Part shown: positions 5,102-6,656 of the stretch, piece after piece
Layout of the letters: every line of letters begins with the position of its first letter
How positions within the stretch are numbered: position 1 is the first letter of the stretch
Assembly (NCBI GenBank): GCA_043745485.1
Contig: JAYTSU010000019.1
Location: forward strand, 1-6,656
Length of the DNA stretch: 6,656 nucleotides
Direction of reading: 5' to 3'
From: RYN-417 sp043745485
GTDB lineage: Bacteria > Patescibacteriota > Saccharimonadia > Saccharimonadales > JACDBH01
Position numbers and translations under genes: made by a program
The notes under the pieces: model-generated
Databases searched by the model: none
Told to the model about the DNA's origin: nothing
What the model saw: only the letters and a program-made list of their open reading frames with translations

Positions 5102-5110
5102 AAGGAGGTG
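5102..5110 (+). promoter_or_regulatory. Strong Shine-Dalgarno that decides the PH-domain gene start
   Basis: AAGGAGGTG is close to the full anti-Shine-Dalgarno complement and lies 7 nt before the ATG at 5118. An earlier in-frame ATG at 5088 would place this signal inside the coding region and has no ribosome binding site of its own. The start at 5118 is therefore preferred. Confidence 0.85.
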
Positions 5111-5117
5111 CAGCGCT

Positions 5118-5657
5118 ATGGTACAAATGCAGGTGATAGAAGACCAATTAGATGCTATTAAAGCTGACTTCCACTTTTGGGGGCGGGCAGAGAAGCGTGA
5201 GCTTCGGAATATTTTGGTTGAAGGCGAGACAATCAAGCATTGTCTGAATGGTCGTTATGAAGGTGGCTTTGCAATGCTGTGTGCAACAGACAGACGCCTG
5301 CTATTAGTTGATAAAAAGCCACTGTATTTGTCACTTGAAGATGTTCGTTATGACATGATTTCAGAAGTAGATTTTAGCCATCGTTTGATTGATGCAACCA
5401 TGAAAGTCTGTACGGTTAATAAAACTGTTGCTTTCACGAGCTTACATAACAATACGCTTCGTGAACTGACCGCATATCTTCAGGACAAGGTTATGGAAAC
5501 CCGACAACACCACATCCAGCCAACACAAGTCCAGTTGCCAGCTTATCAGCTTGGCCAAGACTTAGGTGGTGTGGCGCAGTTACAATACAAGGCAACCAAC
5601 CCGTACACCCGTGTGCCACTTATGATGCGCCGCCGAGTTTCACGCTACTACTCTTAG
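5118..5657 (+). CDS. Bacterial PH-domain protein (YokE-like)
   Basis: From the start chosen by the strong ribosome binding site, the product is 179 aa. Residues about 30-125 fit a bacterial pleckstrin-homology fold: the E-G-E-T-I-K-H-C-L-N-G strand, then the hallmark G-F-A-M-L-C-A-T-D-R-R-L-L-L-V-D (50-65), then D-V-R-Y-D-M-I-S-E-V-D (75-85) and a closing helix with L-R-E-L-T-A-Y-L (114-121). Such domains bind lipids, peptides or partner proteins; the ligand cannot be read from sequence. There is no membrane segment. The tail is Gln-rich, then ends in a basic M-M-R-R-R-V-S-R-Y-Y-S that could contact membrane or nucleic acid. A CRP-type operator lies upstream. The stop codon overlaps that of the convergent phosphatase/nuclease-family gene by sharing T-A within TTAG. 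Confidence 0.8.
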   Translation: MVQMQVIEDQLDAIKADFHFWGRAEKRELRNILVEGETIKHCLNGRYEGGFAMLCATDRRLLLVDKKPLYLSLEDVRYDMISEVDFSHRLIDATMKVCTVNKTVAFTSLHNNTLRELTAYLQDKVMETRQHHIQPTQVQLPAYQLGQDLGGVAQLQYKATNPYTRVPLMMRRRVSRYYS

Positions 5658-6490
5658 CCAGCAATCGCTTCGTTTTCATTTTGGACTGCTGAAGTGTCAG
5701 CAGTTTTTGGATACCTAAATTCAAGCAGGACATGATCGCTTAATGTGGTAGGCAAGGCGCACGCGTGTATGTCCTTAAAACCTTTGCCATATCCCCCATC
5801 AAGACTTAAGTGGTACCTTTCTCTAATGAACTTAGGGATGAAACGCAGTGTGCCAACGGTCTCAAAACCAGGTGTCGGATAGATAGGGGGATGTTGTGCA
5901 AACAGGTTTGTAAAGCCTTCGTTTAGTAAATTCTCTCGGAGCCGAGAATTTGGCTGCATGTTAAAATCGCCCGCAAGAAGTACCCTCGGCGTGTCTGCAG
6001 TTTTGGCAACGTCCAGCAAGCTATTATTTATATAATTTCGAGACGGTGCGTCAAAGACAATGCGATGAGGATTATGTAGTCCAATTAGCGTCTCATCCTG
6101 GCCTGTCATAACAAGAAAGCCGTACGGATATGATCTGCGGTTGCCGCATTTTACATAAGTAACTTCTGCATGCTCCGCTACGCTTGCCTTGGCCACAAAG
6201 GCCATAGTTTCGTGGGAGCTGTAGTGCTGTGGTTCACCCACAATTTGCATGCAAGCCAGGTTGGCAATTTTCTGAATGGATTCTGGGTCAGCGCCTTCGC
6301 ACATGTAAAGAATGTCTGGACCCTGACCATCATTGATGCTCAATATTTGGTTAGAAATATCAGGTATACGGCTTGCTTGTGAAGGGAAGCGCTTGTCATC
6401 GTCGCACATAATATTCCAGTAGGCTACATGTGTCGTGGCCCCCAGAACTTCGCTACTGCTAGACGTTGAACCTAAATTCGACAACATCAT
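5654..6490 (-). CDS. Endonuclease/exonuclease/phosphatase-family protein
   Basis: This is a DNase I-like metal-dependent phosphodiesterase or phosphatase fold; the substrate (DNA, RNA, lipid or sugar phosphate) cannot be told. Landmarks appear in the family order: Y-W-N26 for strand 1, P-D-I-L-Y-M-C-E65 (metal ligand), G-L-H139-N-P, G-D175-F-N177 (catalytic Asp and Asn), S-L-D231-G-G-Y-G and the closing L-S-D252-H253. All key residues are present, so it should be active. Length 278 aa is typical. There is no signal peptide or membrane segment, so it is probably cytoplasmic. The start lies inside the 3' end of ychF (32-nt overlap, different frame) with no clear Shine-Dalgarno sequence, so coupling to ychF is likely. 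A start further inside is possible, since the first about 20 residues are Ser-rich and not conserved-looking. Confidence 0.88.
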   Translation of the reverse strand: MMLSNLGSTSSSSEVLGATTHVAYWNIMCDDDKRFPSQASRIPDISNQILSINDGQGPDILYMCEGADPESIQKIANLACMQIVGEPQHYSSHETMAFVAKASVAEHAEVTYVKCGNRRSYPYGFLVMTGQDETLIGLHNPHRIVFDAPSRNYINNSLLDVAKTADTPRVLLAGDFNMQPNSRLRENLLNEGFTNLFAQHPPIYPTPGFETVGTLRFIPKFIRERYHLSLDGGYGKGFKDIHACALPTTLSDHVLLEFRYPKTADTSAVQNENEAIAG

Positions 6491-6656
6491 TCGGCCCCAT
6501 TATGTAAGTTTTGCCTTCTGTACGCACTTTGCCAGCAGCCTTTGCGGCCTGTTCACTCCCTGCCGCCATGAGGTCATTATAGTCCACTATTTGGGCAGCG
6601 ATAAAACCACGTTCAAAATCTCCATGTATAACTCCAGCGGCTTGTGGTGCGGTGGC
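6459..6656 (-). CDS. ychF: YchF-family ATPase, C-terminal part (5' end outside window)
   Basis: YchF (Ola1 in eukaryotes) is an Obg-related P-loop ATPase that binds ribosomes and takes part in stress responses. Only the last 65 codons are in the window, open to the right edge. They read A-P-Q-A-A-G-V-I-H-G-D-F-E-R-G-F-I-A-A near the start and A-G-S-E-Q-A-A-K-A-A-G-K-V-R-T-E-G-K-T-Y in the middle, ending D-V-V-E-F-R-F-N-V. This is the characteristic TGS-domain C-terminus of YchF, including the near-invariant F-R-F-N-V end. The G domain and coiled coil lie outside the window. The TAG stop is within the beginning of the downstream nuclease/phosphatase-family gene, so the two are probably transcribed together. 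Confidence 0.94.
   Translation of the reverse strand, partial: ATAPQAAGVIHGDFERGFIAAQIVDYNDLMAAGSEQAAKAAGKVRTEGKTYIMGPNDVVEFRFNV

Noticed and set aside
5088..5117. Start of the PH-domain gene at 5088
   Set aside because: The extra ten codons span the strong Shine-Dalgarno at 5102-5110, and the ATG at 5118 is placed ideally for it.
1..6656. Reassignment of UGA to glycine
   Set aside because: Conserved proteins (EF-P, TlyA, bS18, SSB, YchF end) read fully with no in-frame TGA, while reassigned genomes use it often.

Overview
The window looks like a chromosomal fragment of a Patescibacteria/CPR bacterium, most likely Candidatus Saccharibacteria (TM7). This is inferred from the style of several proteins: a bS18 without zinc cysteines, an EF-P with an M-G-R-G-G tip in place of the usual P-G-K-G, a Pro-rich/one-TM/extracellular-domain protein, and very tight gene packing. 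No rRNA or lineage marker is present to prove it. All 13 visible stop codons are TAA (8) or TAG (5).

Left block (1-3333, + strand): a translation/replication cluster. ssb (5' end cut off by the window edge) is followed by a structured AT-richer spacer and an orphan 99-aa gene, then rpsR, three small orphan genes in tight succession, efp and tlyA. ssb and rpsR normally sit next to each other. Here about 450 bp of lower-GC DNA (orphan gene about 38% GC by hand count, ssb about 55%) lies between them, and its spacer holds a large nested inverted repeat. The orphan genes after rpsR are linked to each other and to efp by overlapping or nearly overlapping stops and starts, so rpsR to tlyA probably forms one transcript.

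Middle block (3334-5657): a Crp/Fnr-family regulator on the - strand abuts the tlyA stop codon. It diverges from a membrane-anchored protein with a proline-rich cytoplasmic tail, which is followed by a bacterial PH-domain protein. The regulator keeps the R-E-x-x-S-R recognition helix that reads TGTGA half-sites in E. coli CRP. A perfect TGTGA-N6-TCACA palindrome lies upstream of the PH-domain gene, which suggests a local regulatory circuit. It is the most testable new link in the window.

Right block (5654-6656, - strand): the 3' end of ychF (TGS domain) overlaps the start of an endonuclease/exonuclease/phosphatase-family gene, whose stop codon overlaps that of the convergent PH-domain gene. 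No RNA genes, CRISPR arrays or insertion sequences were seen.
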